Source: an uncultured bacterium (lineage in GTDB: Bacteria; Patescibacteriota; Minisyncoccia; Phycocordibacterales; GWA1-40-21). Taken from it: 32,156 bases of DNA. Within the stretch, counting starts at the first letter, position 1. Each line of letters opens with the position of its first letter. The stretch is taken from positions 1 through 32,156 of the forward strand of contig CAINLW010000063.1 of NCBI GenBank assembly GCA_903850545.1. Reading direction: 5' to 3'. Shown one piece after another: positions 1-7,787 of the stretch. Under the pieces are notes generated by a model. The model did no database searches. It was not told the DNA's origin and worked only from the letters and a program-made list of their open reading frames with translations. The translations under genes were made by a program, and so were the position numbers.

Positions 1-30
1 CCACTCGCCTATAGGCGAGTGGTTTTGTTT
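1..30 (+). terminator. Intrinsic terminator hairpin at window edge
   Basis: A perfect 9-bp stem (CCACTCGCC at 1-9 with GGCGAGTGG at 14-22, loop TATA) is followed by TTTTGTTT. In this orientation it ends a + strand transcript entering from the left. It also lies just past the stop of the - strand gene at 38 and may serve both, but the sequence beyond position 1 is not visible. Confidence 0.7.
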
Positions 31-37
31 ATAATTA

Positions 38-1096
38 TTATAATTGTTGTTGCGGTTGTGGTGATTGTGGTGGTTCTTCTTTAGCAACAAATTTAAACTT
101 TTTGAAGAATAAGTACAGACCCAAAACTATAACCAGCACTATTACTAGAGTTATTACTGCTATCTTCCAAGGAATAACCCAGAATGTTACAGTTTTTGTG
201 TCTATTAAGTCTGATCCATATCCTCTGTTGATGTCTGAAGATGCTGTATATCTACCAAAAAGAAATGGCGCACTCCATTCAACTTCTCTATATCTTATTG
301 ATTTAGGCATAGCAAAATATGCATCTACAGGAAATTTACCAATCATCTTACCAAAAGTGTTCGTCACTGTTATCCATCCATAAGGTACCAAGTGAACATT
401 ACCATCATTTTTAAATAATATGTTAAATTTATATAAATTTGGATTATCTTTTGTTGGATAAATAACTTTTAAATCATCAAGTGCACCGCTTTCCTTAGCG
501 ACACCATTAACTCTAACAAAGAATAGTGTACCCACTCTTGAAACAATTTTTGTAGTCCCTTCAACTTCGCTAGACTGGGCTCCAGAATCTACTGACGGTG
601 CGTTTGATACAAGAACCGAAGTATAAAACCCTCCCGGTTGAGCATCTATCGGAACATTTATTTTTACTGGAATTACAATGCTTCCATTTGATTCTAATGA
701 AAAAGTTGTAATTTCTGGAATCACATTGTCTTTAAAAGAATAGGGACTTTTTTCACTACCAAGAAGGACTACGGGTTTATCTTGATCGCTTGATCCTATA
801 AAATCCTCAACTTCCACTTTAAAAGATACCCTTGAAGACGCCCTGTTTGTAATAGTAATTGATTTATCAACAGATTCTCCGGGATTGGCAAATATTTCTA
901 CTTTTCCAGGTTCTAGAACAAAATCATTTTTGGCATCGGAGGCATTTGTGATCTCAGGTGCAGGAGTATTTGTTATTTCAGGAGTACTCGTAGCTTGTGC
1001 TCTAACTGAAACAGCAAAACTAAAAACAAAAACAGATAAAAAAGTTGCTAAAAAAACTTTTTTACAAAAAGAACTGTTCTTCAAAAATAAATTCAT
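38..1096 (-). CDS. Secreted, membrane-anchored DUF916-like (WxL-associated) surface protein
   Basis: A 352-residue protein with an N-terminal signal peptide (basic start, hydrophobic run at about 14-31, then AQA), a Thr/Pro-rich linker, and beta-rich domains starting near residue 60 (VEIFANPGESVDKSITITN). This opening resembles the DUF916 / WxL peptidoglycan-binding family of Gram-positive WxL loci. A single transmembrane helix at about 310-332 and a short Pro/Gln-rich cytoplasmic tail follow, as in DUF916 proteins. It is probably anchored in the membrane facing the cell surface. The next gene upstream on the same strand encodes another small secreted protein, so the two may form a surface pair. 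The family assignment rests on motif resemblance only. A candidate -10 (TATATT) lies 11 nt before the ATG. Confidence 0.6.
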   Translation of the reverse strand: MNLFLKNSSFCKKVFLATFLSVFVFSFAVSVRAQATSTPEITNTPAPEITNASDAKNDFVLEPGKVEIFANPGESVDKSITITNRASSRVSFKVEVEDFIGSSDQDKPVVLLGSEKSPYSFKDNVIPEITTFSLESNGSIVIPVKINVPIDAQPGGFYTSVLVSNAPSVDSGAQSSEVEGTTKIVSRVGTLFFVRVNGVAKESGALDDLKVIYPTKDNPNLYKFNILFKNDGNVHLVPYGWITVTNTFGKMIGKFPVDAYFAMPKSIRYREVEWSAPFLFGRYTASSDINRGYGSDLIDTKTVTFWVIPWKIAVITLVIVLVIVLGLYLFFKKFKFVAKEEPPQSPQPQQQL

Positions 1097-1177
1097 ATTT
1101 TAATAATAATATACTAATAATAAGAGTGACCAACGTTAACCATATTTAACAAACTTGCAACTAAAAAACGATAAAAA

Positions 1178-1858
1178 TTAAATGGTAACCGCAGTAGCTG
1201 TAATTGTAGCTGAATAAGCTCCGGATGGAATATAAAATCCGTTTTGTTCTACCGCAAAACAAACTGTGGTAGCACTCCCTGCAAAAGTGGTTGTGGCAGA
1301 TCTTCTTGCTATTTCAGGAGAACTTGTGCTTGTTGTAAAACCTAAATATTTTAAAGTGGTTGAGGGAACATGAGCGGAGACTGGAGCGCATGAACTTCCT
1401 GATCCCCAAGGATTTGTTGGTACTGTTGTGACATCTGTCCCATAAGCGGAAAAACCGAACTTTGCATTTCCAGAAGTAACTGCCCACGTATTAGGAGCGG
1501 CTGTCTGATAATCGGCTATTGTGGTTGTCGAGTTTTGTTGCATTGCTGGAGAACTTGTAGCCTTTATCGTCAAACTATAACCAGTAATATTATTTGTTGT
1601 TACTGTCCAAGTAGATGTGCCGATAGCAGTCATGTTGGTCATTGATAAAGCTCTGCTCATTGCCACGTCTGCTGGACTATCTATGGCAATTCCCGCGGTA
1701 ACATTTAATGTAACCACTACTGAATCTGTAGCTGCTTGAGCCAAAGCCACGCTTGGTCCCATATAAGCCAAACTATTTACGAATATAATTGTTGTAATTA
1801 CAAGTAATGATAAAAGAAGAGCAGCTAATTTTTTAGGTATATATATTATATTTTTCAT
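1178..1858 (-). CDS. Small secreted Ser/Thr-rich surface protein, WxL-like pattern
   Basis: A 226-residue protein with a basic N-terminus and a hydrophobic signal segment (about 10-40, ending near ALAQA). The mature part is low in charge and rich in Ser, Thr, Ala and Val, with repeated beta-strand patterns such as TWTVTTNNITGYSLTIKAT and the C-terminal strand YSATITATAVTI. Tryptophans at strand starts and a terminal hydrophobic strand recall WxL-domain proteins, which pair with DUF916 proteins like the neighbour at 38-1096. Two cysteines (in SSCAPV and TTVCFAV) could form a disulphide. No enzymatic motif is visible. It is most likely a cell-surface or S-layer-associated protein; the WxL link is an inference. 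Confidence 0.5.
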   Translation of the reverse strand: MKNIIYIPKKLAALLLSLLVITTIIFVNSLAYMGPSVALAQAATDSVVVTLNVTAGIAIDSPADVAMSRALSMTNMTAIGTSTWTVTTNNITGYSLTIKATSSPAMQQNSTTTIADYQTAAPNTWAVTSGNAKFGFSAYGTDVTTVPTNPWGSGSSCAPVSAHVPSTTLKYLGFTTSTSSPEIARRSATTTFAGSATTVCFAVEQNGFYIPSGAYSATITATAVTI

Positions 1859-1962
1859 ATTAGTGGTAATTATAAACTATTGCTAGAATAATACAAGCGT
1901 ATCATAAAAACGACATCTGTGGATAAGTTTTTATTCTAGAAAACACTAAAAATATAAAAAAC

Positions 1963-2820
1963 TCACGAACCAATTTCAATAGTTTGCCCATCGGAAACAA
2001 AATAAATATCCCCAAGATCATAGGTTCCTAAAATAATGCTTTTAATACCATTTAAAAAATCTAGAATTTCTTTGTGCGGATGGCCAAAACTGTTATCTTT
2101 TGATGCAGAAATGACCGAATATTCTGGAGAAACTGCTGACAAAAACTCTGGGGAAAGTGAGTTTCTAGAGCCATGATGAGCCACTTTTAATACATCGCTG
2201 TCTAATTCCGCTCCGTCTGTCATTGCTAAATACTGTTCTACGTTCGTCGGTGCATCCCCGGTAAATAAAAATGTTGAATTTCCATAATAAAGTTTGGCTA
2301 TTACTGAATTTTCATTAGTATCTTTACTTTTTAAATCATTTTCTGGATACAAAATCTTTAAATATGCTCCTCCGCCCAAATCTATCACTTCTCCAGCTAT
2401 CGCGATTTCTGTTTTTGTATTATTTTTTGCAAGTTCGTTTTTTAATTCTAAAAATGTGCCGGTACTTGATGTTGCTCCGCTGTCTATATATTCTCCAACC
2501 GTATAATTTTTCAAAACTTCTGGAATTCCACCGATATGATCTTGGTCTGGATGAGTTGTGAGTACAGCGTCTATCGTTTTATCATAAAATGGCATTACTC
2601 TACCGAGTGCATTTAAAATACTTGTACCAGGACCTCCATCAATAAGAAATTGATTCCCAGTCGGCGACTCTATAAAAATCGCATCGCCCTGTCCAACATC
2701 TAAAAACGTGACCTTCAAAAAATTACTTTTTGTTTCCGCAAATACAGTATAAAAAATCATCCCGTTTACGAGCAGAAGTAAAAGTAGAAAATATATTTTT
2801 ATTTGGCTGAATTTAAACAT
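1963..2820 (-). CDS. ComEC-type metallo-beta-lactamase hydrolase, separate from the channel
   Basis: A 285-residue exported hydrolase of the ComEC/Rec2 C-terminal metallo-beta-lactamase family. It has an N-terminal hydrophobic anchor (about 7-27), the family opening KVTFLDVGQGDAIFI (about 36-50), the metal-binding motif HPDQDH (90-95), then FTGDAP and KVAHHGSRNS. In ComEC this domain is thought to degrade the non-transported DNA strand outside the membrane. I start it at the ATG at 2820, because the longer frame (to 2853) reads through a palindromic repeat whose first 11 codons have no family resemblance. It lies directly downstream of the comEC channel gene, separated by that repeat, so channel and nuclease are two polypeptides. 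It ends in TGA. Confidence 0.85.
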   Translation of the reverse strand: MFKFSQIKIYFLLLLLLVNGMIFYTVFAETKSNFLKVTFLDVGQGDAIFIESPTGNQFLIDGGPGTSILNALGRVMPFYDKTIDAVLTTHPDQDHIGGIPEVLKNYTVGEYIDSGATSSTGTFLELKNELAKNNTKTEIAIAGEVIDLGGGAYLKILYPENDLKSKDTNENSVIAKLYYGNSTFLFTGDAPTNVEQYLAMTDGAELDSDVLKVAHHGSRNSLSPEFLSAVSPEYSVISASKDNSFGHPHKEILDFLNGIKSIILGTYDLGDIYFVSDGQTIEIGS

Positions 2821-2829
2821 TTTTGTATT

Positions 2830-2930
2830 GTGTCTTTGCGAGGAACGAAGCAATCCAGGTTAAATTTGTATTATTTTAATATTCAATTCATTCCACCAGC
2901 CTGGATTGCCACGCTTCGCTCGCAAAGACA
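2830..2930. repeat. Long palindromic intergenic repeat (TTGCGAG/CAATCCAGG family), copy 1
   Basis: Left arm 2831-2859 (TGTCTTTGCGAGGAACGAAG, then CAATCCAGG) and right arm 2900-2930 (CCTGGATTGCCACGCTTCGC, then TCGCAAAGACA) are inverted, imperfect copies about 40 nt apart. A related element lies at 7353-7436. This kind of repeat is scattered in many environmental bacterial genomes. Here it separates the comEC channel gene from its hydrolase gene. Confidence 0.85.
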
Positions 2931-2934
2931 CGCT

Positions 2935-4536
2935 TTAATTTTGATTTTTGATATTTAATTTTTGATTTTGTCTTATAATCCAAACCGTAATCATTATATA
3001 ACAAAAAACCATTACTCCGCTTGAAAAACATGAAACATTCACAGATGAAAAAGGTAAATTTGCAAATAACTCTGAAACATTAATCATATATGCCAGTATT
3101 ATCCAAGATATCCAAGCAAAAGGTAACGACAACGGAAGCCATATAAATCCTAGTGTTCCAGTAATAAAACCAAAAAGCATTACAGCCGGGATAAATGAAA
3201 GAACTAAAATATTTGCTGGTAGTGCCACGAGTGAGAGCATGCCCATTTTATAAAGGATTAATGGCAAAACCAATATTTGTGCACCAATAGTGGAAGAAAT
3301 TGTGTCTCTTAATTTAAGTTTCTCGGTAATAAAAGTGAACTTATTATTTAAAATTGGTGCAACATAAATAATAGCAATGGTTGCAAGAAATGAAAGTTGA
3401 AAAGAAATATCAAATACTAAAATTTTTGGATTAATAATTACCATCAAAAGTCCGGCAACAACAAGAGCCCTTCCCGCTTGATAATTTCTGCGCGTTATTC
3501 CAGCCAGGATAACAATAAGCGCCATCATTCCTGCTCGCACTGCGGTTGAGGAAGCTCCCGACATAATTACAAAAAGAATTATTCCAAATGTTCCGCCAAG
3601 AAATCCTACTGTTCGAGGTAAAAAAGAAAAAGTTTTTAGTATTGCATTTGCTACAACAGAAATATTGTATCCGGAAAGTGCCACAATGTGCGAGAGCCCA
3701 GCTTTTCGAAAAATTTCTGTAGTATTTTTATCTATAGAACTTTTTGTCCCTAGTAATATTCCTGAAAGTAACGGCGCTTCTGGCGCGCTTATTGTTCTGT
3801 TAATATTATCCGTAAAAGAATTTTTTATCTTAAATAAAAAATTCTTAATTGCATTCCCATGTCCACTAGAAATTAATTCAGTCTTCGCAAAATCCATTTT
3901 ATAAAAAATATCGTCTTTTCCCAAATAGGAAACGTAATCAAAGTCGGAGACCCCGTCAAATTGGCTTTTTATTTGACTGGGGGTGCTTGTTGTCGTAGTG
4001 CTTTCACTAGAATTCGCAAAGTTCTCCGGCTTCTCCAGTTTTCCATTAATATTTATTAGATCACCGTATTTAAACTCTGGATATAAATCTGTGCTCACAA
4101 TTGCCTTGCCATAAACAGCTATTGTAGTACTTGAAATAACGATTTTATTAAAATCTACCACCAATATAGCCTGTTTCTCCTTATTTTTTGGTTCATCTGA
4201 AACAATTCCAGAAATGGTAACTTTTTCACCAACCGAGTTTTCTAAATTAACATCCAACGGTTTTGAATCATTTATTTCATATCTAAAAATTCCCAAGGAA
4301 AAAAACAAAAGAAAAATCGCTATTAAAAAAATCTCATTGACCCCGTCAAATTGACTTTTCATTTGACTGGGGTGGCTCTCATGATTAACCATCAAAAACT
4401 TTTTGTAAAATAACAAAATTCCAGACAAAAATATCAAAAATATTGAAAAAGTGACTCCAATTTTAAAAAATGAACACAAAAAAATCGCGGTCGCAAATCC
4501 CGCAATTAAAATGGGTAGATAATAATTATTGTACAC
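2935..4536 (-). CDS. comEC: ComEC/Rec2-family competence membrane channel
   Basis: A 533-residue polytopic membrane protein, starting with GTG. N-terminal helices are followed by a DUF4131/OB-fold-like extracellular domain (about 90-200; GEKVTISGIVSDEP) and the competence domain (about 240-520; LLSGILLGTKSSI, HIVALSGYNISVVA, MSGASSTAVRAGMMA). It forms the DNA uptake channel in the cytoplasmic membrane. The nuclease domain is encoded by the next gene. Two in-frame palindromic inserts add HPSQMKSQFDG (about residues 55-65) and TPSQIKSQFDG (about 185-195), both outside the helices. The C-terminal tail RQNQKLNIKNQN is encoded by an ATTTTTGATTTTG-type simple repeat, so the original end may have been altered. 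Confidence 0.9.
   Translation of the reverse strand: MYNNYYLPILIAGFATAIFLCSFFKIGVTFSIFLIFLSGILLFYKKFLMVNHESHPSQMKSQFDGVNEIFLIAIFLLFFSLGIFRYEINDSKPLDVNLENSVGEKVTISGIVSDEPKNKEKQAILVVDFNKIVISSTTIAVYGKAIVSTDLYPEFKYGDLININGKLEKPENFANSSESTTTTSTPSQIKSQFDGVSDFDYVSYLGKDDIFYKMDFAKTELISSGHGNAIKNFLFKIKNSFTDNINRTISAPEAPLLSGILLGTKSSIDKNTTEIFRKAGLSHIVALSGYNISVVANAILKTFSFLPRTVGFLGGTFGIILFVIMSGASSTAVRAGMMALIVILAGITRRNYQAGRALVVAGLLMVIINPKILVFDISFQLSFLATIAIIYVAPILNNKFTFITEKLKLRDTISSTIGAQILVLPLILYKMGMLSLVALPANILVLSFIPAVMLFGFITGTLGFIWLPLSLPFAWISWIILAYMINVSELFANLPFSSVNVSCFSSGVMVFCYIMITVWIIRQNQKLNIKNQN
3951..3983 (-). repeat. In-frame palindromic repeat inside comEC (copy A)
   Basis: On the + strand CCCCGTCAAATTGGC is followed by TTTTTATTTGACTGGGG; the arms CCCC-GTCAAAT and ATTTGAC-TGGGG are inverted copies. 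On the coding (-) strand it reads PSQIKSQFDG. It is nearly identical to the copy at 5658-5689. Confidence 0.9.
4341..4372 (-). repeat. In-frame palindromic repeat inside comEC (copy B)
   Basis: CCCCGTCAAATTGAC then TTTTCATTTGACTGGGG on the + strand; the coding strand reads PSQMKSQFDG. It sits in the loop after the first transmembrane helices (residues about 55-65) and differs from copy A at a few bases. Confidence 0.9.
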
Positions 4537-4584
4537 ACAAACAGTTTAACACACAAACTAAAAAACAAAGGTACTTTCCTAATT

Positions 4585-5268
4585 TTATTTATTCTTGGTT
4601 ATCCAATAGTTATAAATTGGTTGTTGATTATAAAGCCACGATCCTGATTTTAATATTTTTACACAATTCTGTTTAATAACATTTTCAATTTCTTGCTTTT
4701 CCTGAACATAAAATGGTTTATACACATGAGCTGTTCCATCAAAAAATCTTGTTGATATTGTGGCTTGTTTTTTATTCTGATCTACCCATTTAAAATCAAA
4801 ATATGTTTCGCCCTCGACTTCTCTTATTGCAGGATCAATACTAGTTATTACGCTGTAATTGGTTTTATTCATCAAATTTTTTATTGCCAATTGAACATTT
4901 TCTTGTCCTTCGATATCTCTTAAAACTTGTATTAACAAACCGAGATTAAATTTGCTATTAGGTAAATCTCTTTCAAGTAAAATATTTCCTTTATGTATTC
5001 CGGCTTGTTCGTCTGCTTTTAAATCCATTTGATATAACTTTGTTTCAGAAACTTTGAGAATTTCTTTTATTCCTTTACCAAAACCACCCTGTAATCCACT
5101 TCCAACATCAATAATTGATTGAATATTGATGTTATTTTTATTTACTACCTCAATTATGGAATTAATAATTTCTAAACGAAAATTATCGCCATCGTTTTTC
5201 GATTCTATTTTCATACCCTCCAGATTAAACAATCTATTCTCTTGTCCCGGATCAAAAAGTTTGTCCAT
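4585..5268 (-). CDS. Putative class I SAM-dependent methyltransferase-like protein
   Basis: A 227-residue soluble protein. The segment SIIDVGSGLQGGFGKGI (about 54-70) looks like the glycine-rich motif I of Rossmann-fold methyltransferases. LYQMDLKAD, about 25 residues later, fits the acidic motif II, and LGLLIQVLRDIEGQ the following strand and helix. The C-terminal half has no motif I recognise. The substrate is unknown. It lies between comEC and rnhA on the same strand; its stop is about 50 nt from the comEC start. The methyltransferase reading is tentative, as the glycine motif is atypical. Confidence 0.45.
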   Translation of the reverse strand: MDKLFDPGQENRLFNLEGMKIESKNDGDNFRLEIINSIIEVVNKNNINIQSIIDVGSGLQGGFGKGIKEILKVSETKLYQMDLKADEQAGIHKGNILLERDLPNSKFNLGLLIQVLRDIEGQENVQLAIKNLMNKTNYSVITSIDPAIREVEGETYFDFKWVDQNKKQATISTRFFDGTAHVYKPFYVQEKQEIENVIKQNCVKILKSGSWLYNQQPIYNYWITKNK

Positions 5269-5289
5269 AATTATAATTATTTGTTTAAT

Positions 5290-6093
5290 TTAAATTTTAG
5301 TTTTACCCAGCCATTCTTTAATTATTTCTTTTTCTTCCTCTAAACTCATCGCTTTTTTAAACTTTACATCACCTTTTACTCCTTTGACTCTTTTTTCACA
5401 TTCAGCCCATGTTTTATCAATTTTAAGTATTCCGTGTACCAAACTCAAATATGAATATGCCTTTCCTTTATTACTACTTTTTTTCTTTGTTTTTACCGCA
5501 GAGCCTTTTGTGTCCTCTAAATCATGTCCATAATCTGAAAGCTTTCCTTTAAAAAGTTCAATTTTTTCTCCATCGGCAAATGAAGTTGCTATAACATCAC
5601 ATCTTTCATTGCCCGGAACTCCAATATGCCCGCCAACGTAATTCCATTTTATTCTTGCCCCGTCAAATTGGCTTTTTATTTGACTGGGGTTTATGCCAGC
5701 GACCTCAATAAGTTTTTCCCATAAATCTCGATTTACAACATCCTCTTTAGTTGAACTTTTCCAACCATTTTTCTGCCAACCATAAACCCATTTTGTTATT
5801 CCATTTATCACATAGGATGAATCTGTGTTTACAACAATTTCTACCCAATCAAATTGACTTTCGACTTTGGACTTTCGACTTTGTACTTCCTTAAGTGCGT
5901 TTATTGCACCCAAAAGTTCCATTCTATTGTTTGTTGTATGTTTTTCTACCCCTCCAAGTTCAATTACATAGGATTCATCTTTTTGATTTTTGATTTTTGA
6001 TTTTTGCATTATAATTGCCCCCCAACCACCAGGACCTGGGTTTCCTCTTGAGGAACCGTCTGAGAATATTGTAATATTACCGATATTTTTCAT
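5290..6093 (-). CDS. rnhA: Ribonuclease HI with C-terminal viroplasmin-like domain
   Basis: A 267-residue enzyme that cuts RNA in RNA:DNA hybrids. Catalytic residues are recognisable: Asp in FSDGSSRGNPGPGGWGA, Glu in TTNNRMEL, Asp in VNTDSSYV and Asp in GNERCD, and the basic handle VYGWQKNGWKSS is present. The C-terminus (YSYLSLVHGILKIDKTWAEC to IIKEWLG) resembles the viroplasmin/RNase H N-terminal nucleic-acid-binding module, here placed after the catalytic domain. Three repeat-derived insertions lie in surface loops compared with E. coli RNase HI: MQKSKIKNQKDES (near 28-37), SRKSKVESQFDW (about 70-83) and NPSQIKSQFDGA (about 135-146). None hits a catalytic residue. A TGtTATAAT box ends 7 nt before the ATG. 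Confidence 0.9.
   Translation of the reverse strand: MKNIGNITIFSDGSSRGNPGPGGWGAIIMQKSKIKNQKDESYVIELGGVEKHTTNNRMELLGAINALKEVQSRKSKVESQFDWVEIVVNTDSSYVINGITKWVYGWQKNGWKSSTKEDVVNRDLWEKLIEVAGINPSQIKSQFDGARIKWNYVGGHIGVPGNERCDVIATSFADGEKIELFKGKLSDYGHDLEDTKGSAVKTKKKSSNKGKAYSYLSLVHGILKIDKTWAECEKRVKGVKGDVKFKKAMSLEEEKEIIKEWLGKTKI
5658..5689 (-). repeat. In-frame palindromic repeat inside rnhA
   Basis: CCCCGTCAAATTGGC then TTTTTATTTGACTGGGG on the + strand, identical to copy A in comEC over the 32-nt core. It encodes PSQIKSQFDG in the loop before the strand that carries IKWNYVGGH. Confidence 0.9.
5843..5885 (-). repeat. Partial, related repeat inside rnhA (KSQFD-like plus CGACTTT repeats)
   Basis: CCCAATCAAATTGACTTTCG followed by GACTTTGGACTTTCGACTTTG encodes SRKSKVESQFDWVE. 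The CAAATTGACTTT half matches the palindromic family, and the rest is a short tandem ACTTTCG/ACTTTGG repeat. It lies in the loop between helix A and the strand bearing a catalytic Asp. Confidence 0.7.
5983..6008 (-). repeat. Simple repeat (TTTTTGA units) encoding KSKIKNQK in rnhA
   Basis: Tandem TTTTTGATTTTTGATTTTTG units on the + strand encode QKSKIKNQK in the beta1-beta2 hairpin of RNase HI. A similar TTTTTGATTTTG tract forms the 3' end of comEC (2935-2971). Confidence 0.7.
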
Positions 6094-6117
6094 GAGAATG
6101 ATTATAACATAAAATAC

Positions 6118-6155
6118 AAAGATGGGTTTCGCAAAGCGAAACCCATCTTTTGTTT
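6118..6155 (-). terminator. Bidirectional intrinsic terminator after the TsaC gene
   Basis: A 15-bp perfect stem (AAAGATGGGTTTCGC at 6118-6132 with GCGAAACCCATCTTT at 6136-6150, loop AAA) has T-rich sequence on both sides. It lies about 40 nt past the stop of the - strand gene at 6195-6770 and upstream of rnhA. Confidence 0.85.
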
Positions 6156-6194
6156 ACTTTATAACTTTAGACATGATTTTTATGAGTGTAAAAA

Positions 6195-6770
6195 TCAACT
6201 TTCAACTATCTTTACCGCTCCTTCTCGCAAAACTTTGATTTCATCTTCATCAATTCTAACAAGAGTTGAAGGTTCAGAAATAATTTTACCTTCGTCAATA
6301 TAAAAATCGACTTTATTACCAAAATATTTTCTAGCTTCCTCGATATTTTTCGCGGGAATTTCACCTTCAGGATTAGCCGATGGAGCAACAAGTGGTCCTG
6401 TTTCTTTTAATAAATCAATCAAATCTTTCTTGTTTGGGAATCTAAACGCTAATGTTCCGCCCATTTTGTCTAAATATGACAATTTTTTGTCATTAAAACA
6501 CAAAATAATACTAACTTTGCCTGGCCAAAATTTTTGCATAAAAATTTTGGCCTTTTCTGTTATTTTCACACCAAAATTTTTTAAGTCGTCAATTGAAGAA
6601 ATAAGAACAATAAGAGATTTTTTTTCGCTTCTGTTTTTTAAACCATAAATTCTTTCAACTGCCTTTTCAGAATATGCTGATCCAACAAGTCCATACAAAG
6701 TGTCCGTAGGTAATACACCTACTCCATCTTTTTTTAGAATTTTTATTATTTCTGAGATTTCCTTTTCCAC
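6195..6770 (-). CDS. tsaC: L-threonylcarbamoyladenylate synthase (Sua5/YciO/YrdC family)
   Basis: A 191-residue cytoplasmic enzyme, starting with GTG, that makes threonylcarbamoyl-AMP from Thr, bicarbonate and ATP for the t6A modification at position 37 of ANN-decoding tRNAs. Family signatures are LPTDTLYGLVGSAYSEKAV (about 20-38), IYGLKNRSEKKSLIVLI (substrate-binding KxR region), FWPGKVSIIL and the late APSANPEGEIPA. The length matches the short TsaC form without a Sua5 C-terminal domain. It has its own terminator downstream. Confidence 0.9.
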   Translation of the reverse strand: MEKEISEIIKILKKDGVGVLPTDTLYGLVGSAYSEKAVERIYGLKNRSEKKSLIVLISSIDDLKNFGVKITEKAKIFMQKFWPGKVSIILCFNDKKLSYLDKMGGTLAFRFPNKKDLIDLLKETGPLVAPSANPEGEIPAKNIEEARKYFGNKVDFYIDEGKIISEPSTLVRIDEDEIKVLREGAVKIVES

Positions 6771-6872
6771 AAAAAAATTATTATTTACAAAAAACTTTCA
6801 AACACTTTGTGTTTTTAGTCTTTTTGCCAGATTTCTCGTAATAGGAGAAATCGACTCTTTTCACTTTAATCT

Positions 6873-7274
6873 TTACTTTTCTATATAAATATCGCTTCCA
6901 TCTGTTTCGGCGACTTCCGCATCAGCTTTTGTTTTATGTATTACTCCATCTTTATGATTTGGTGGCATATATATTGTATAAAGCTTCAAAGGTGCATCAG
7001 CCGAGGTGTTTATTACATTATGTTGTGAACCAGCTGGAACCAAAAAGGCAAAACCATTTGATATTTCCGCTTCTTCACCATCAATTATCAATTTTCCTTC
7101 TCCACTATCAACTCTAAAAAACTGATCAACAGTTTTGTGAACTTCCATTCCTATTTCTTCTTTAGGAAGTAGACTCATAACAACAATCTGTCCGTGTTTT
7201 GAAGTATAAAGAACTTTCCTAAAAAAATTGTTTTCCAATGTCTCTTTTTCAATATTTGTTATAAATCCTTTCAT
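6873..7274 (-). CDS. Cupin-domain protein (mannose-6-phosphate isomerase-like)
   Basis: A 133-residue single-domain cupin. Cupin motif 1 is visible as IGMEVHKTVDQFFRVDSGEG and motif 2 as FLVPAGSQHNVIN, with His, Gln and His as likely metal ligands. The C-terminus (YTIYMPPNHKDGVIHKTKAD) matches a widespread family annotated as mannose-6-phosphate isomerase-like or cupin; the substrate is unknown. It is flanked by short intergenic gaps and is not clearly in an operon. TAGCAT ends 7 nt before the ATG, a possible weak -10. Confidence 0.8.
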   Translation of the reverse strand: MKGFITNIEKETLENNFFRKVLYTSKHGQIVVMSLLPKEEIGMEVHKTVDQFFRVDSGEGKLIIDGEEAEISNGFAFLVPAGSQHNVINTSADAPLKLYTIYMPPNHKDGVIHKTKADAEVAETDGSDIYIEK

Positions 7275-7352
7275 AAATTAGATGCTAGGTTATAGGTTCT
7301 AGTCCTATCGCCAATTAAATTAATAATAAATACATTATACCACTCGGGTGGT

Positions 7353-7436
7353 GTCATTGCGAGCGTAGCGTGGCAATCCAGATTAAAACATCATAATTTA
7401 TATTAGCCTGGATTGCCACGCCTTGCTCGCAACGAC
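7353..7436. repeat. Long palindromic intergenic repeat (TTGCGAG/CAATCCAG family), copy 2
   Basis: Left arm 7353-7381 (GTCATTGCGAGCGTAGCG, then TGGCAATCCAG) and right arm 7407-7436 (CCTGGATTGCCACGCCTTGC, then TCGCAACGAC) are inverted. It is related to 2830-2930 and lies between the divergent cupin gene and the small membrane protein gene. Confidence 0.85.
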
Positions 7437-7452
7437 AATATCACATAAATTG

Positions 7453-7461
7453 TGATATTAT
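7453..7461 (+). promoter_or_regulatory. Extended -10 promoter of the small membrane protein gene
   Basis: TGaTATTAT is followed by exactly 6 nt and the ATG at 7468. The spacing predicts a transcript starting at or next to the A of the ATG (leaderless). No ribosome binding site fits. Confidence 0.6.
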
Positions 7462-7467
7462 ATATAC

Positions 7468-7662
7468 ATGGAACAAAAAATAATAGAGCTTGAGCAAAAA
7501 ATAGATAAGATTTATATTTCTGTTGAAAAGACAAGAAAATATTTTTTATGGACTGGGATTATTACTGCTGCAGTAATTATTCTGCCATTAATTGCTATGA
7601 TGTTTGTACTACCTTCTTTTATGAGTAATTATGTAGGTAATTTGCAAGGATTAGGACTCTAA
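7468..7662 (+). CDS. Small membrane protein with N-terminal amphipathic helix
   Basis: A 64-residue protein. Residues 1-27 form a charged heptad-like helix (EQKIIELEQKIDKIYISVEK), followed by one transmembrane helix at about 28-50 (LWTGIITAAVIILPLIAMMF) and a short tail. I know no enzymatic motif. The coiled-coil plus single helix design suits a small adaptor or scaffold in the membrane. It has its own extended -10 and a strong terminator, so it is a single-gene unit. Confidence 0.7.
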   Translation: MEQKIIELEQKIDKIYISVEKTRKYFLWTGIITAAVIILPLIAMMFVLPSFMSNYVGNLQGLGL

Positions 7663-7698
7663 ACTAACTTGTAGGAATTAGCTTCTTAGATTTTTAGG

Positions 7699-7751
7699 AA
7701 AATGCAACAATCTCAAGTTCGCCATGGCAAACTTGAGATTGTTGCATTTTT
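7699..7751. terminator. Strong bidirectional terminator between convergent genes
   Basis: A 21-bp perfect stem (AAAATGCAACAATCTCAAGTT at 7699-7719 pairs with 7730-7750) with a 10-nt loop CGCCATGGCA ends in T-runs on both strands. It ends the + gene at 7662 and the - strand rlmH at 7788. Confidence 0.9.
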
Positions 7752-7787
7752 ATTACCTAACAAGCTACTGTTCTAAAAAGCTACAAG

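Noticed and set aside
2821-2853. Longer start for the ComEC-type hydrolase
   Set aside because: The added codons lie inside the palindromic repeat and come before a normal signal anchor.
6830-6852. GATTTCTC/GAGAAATC hairpin as a terminator of the cupin gene
   Set aside because: The 8-bp stem is real, but no T-run follows on the - strand, so the call is not supported.
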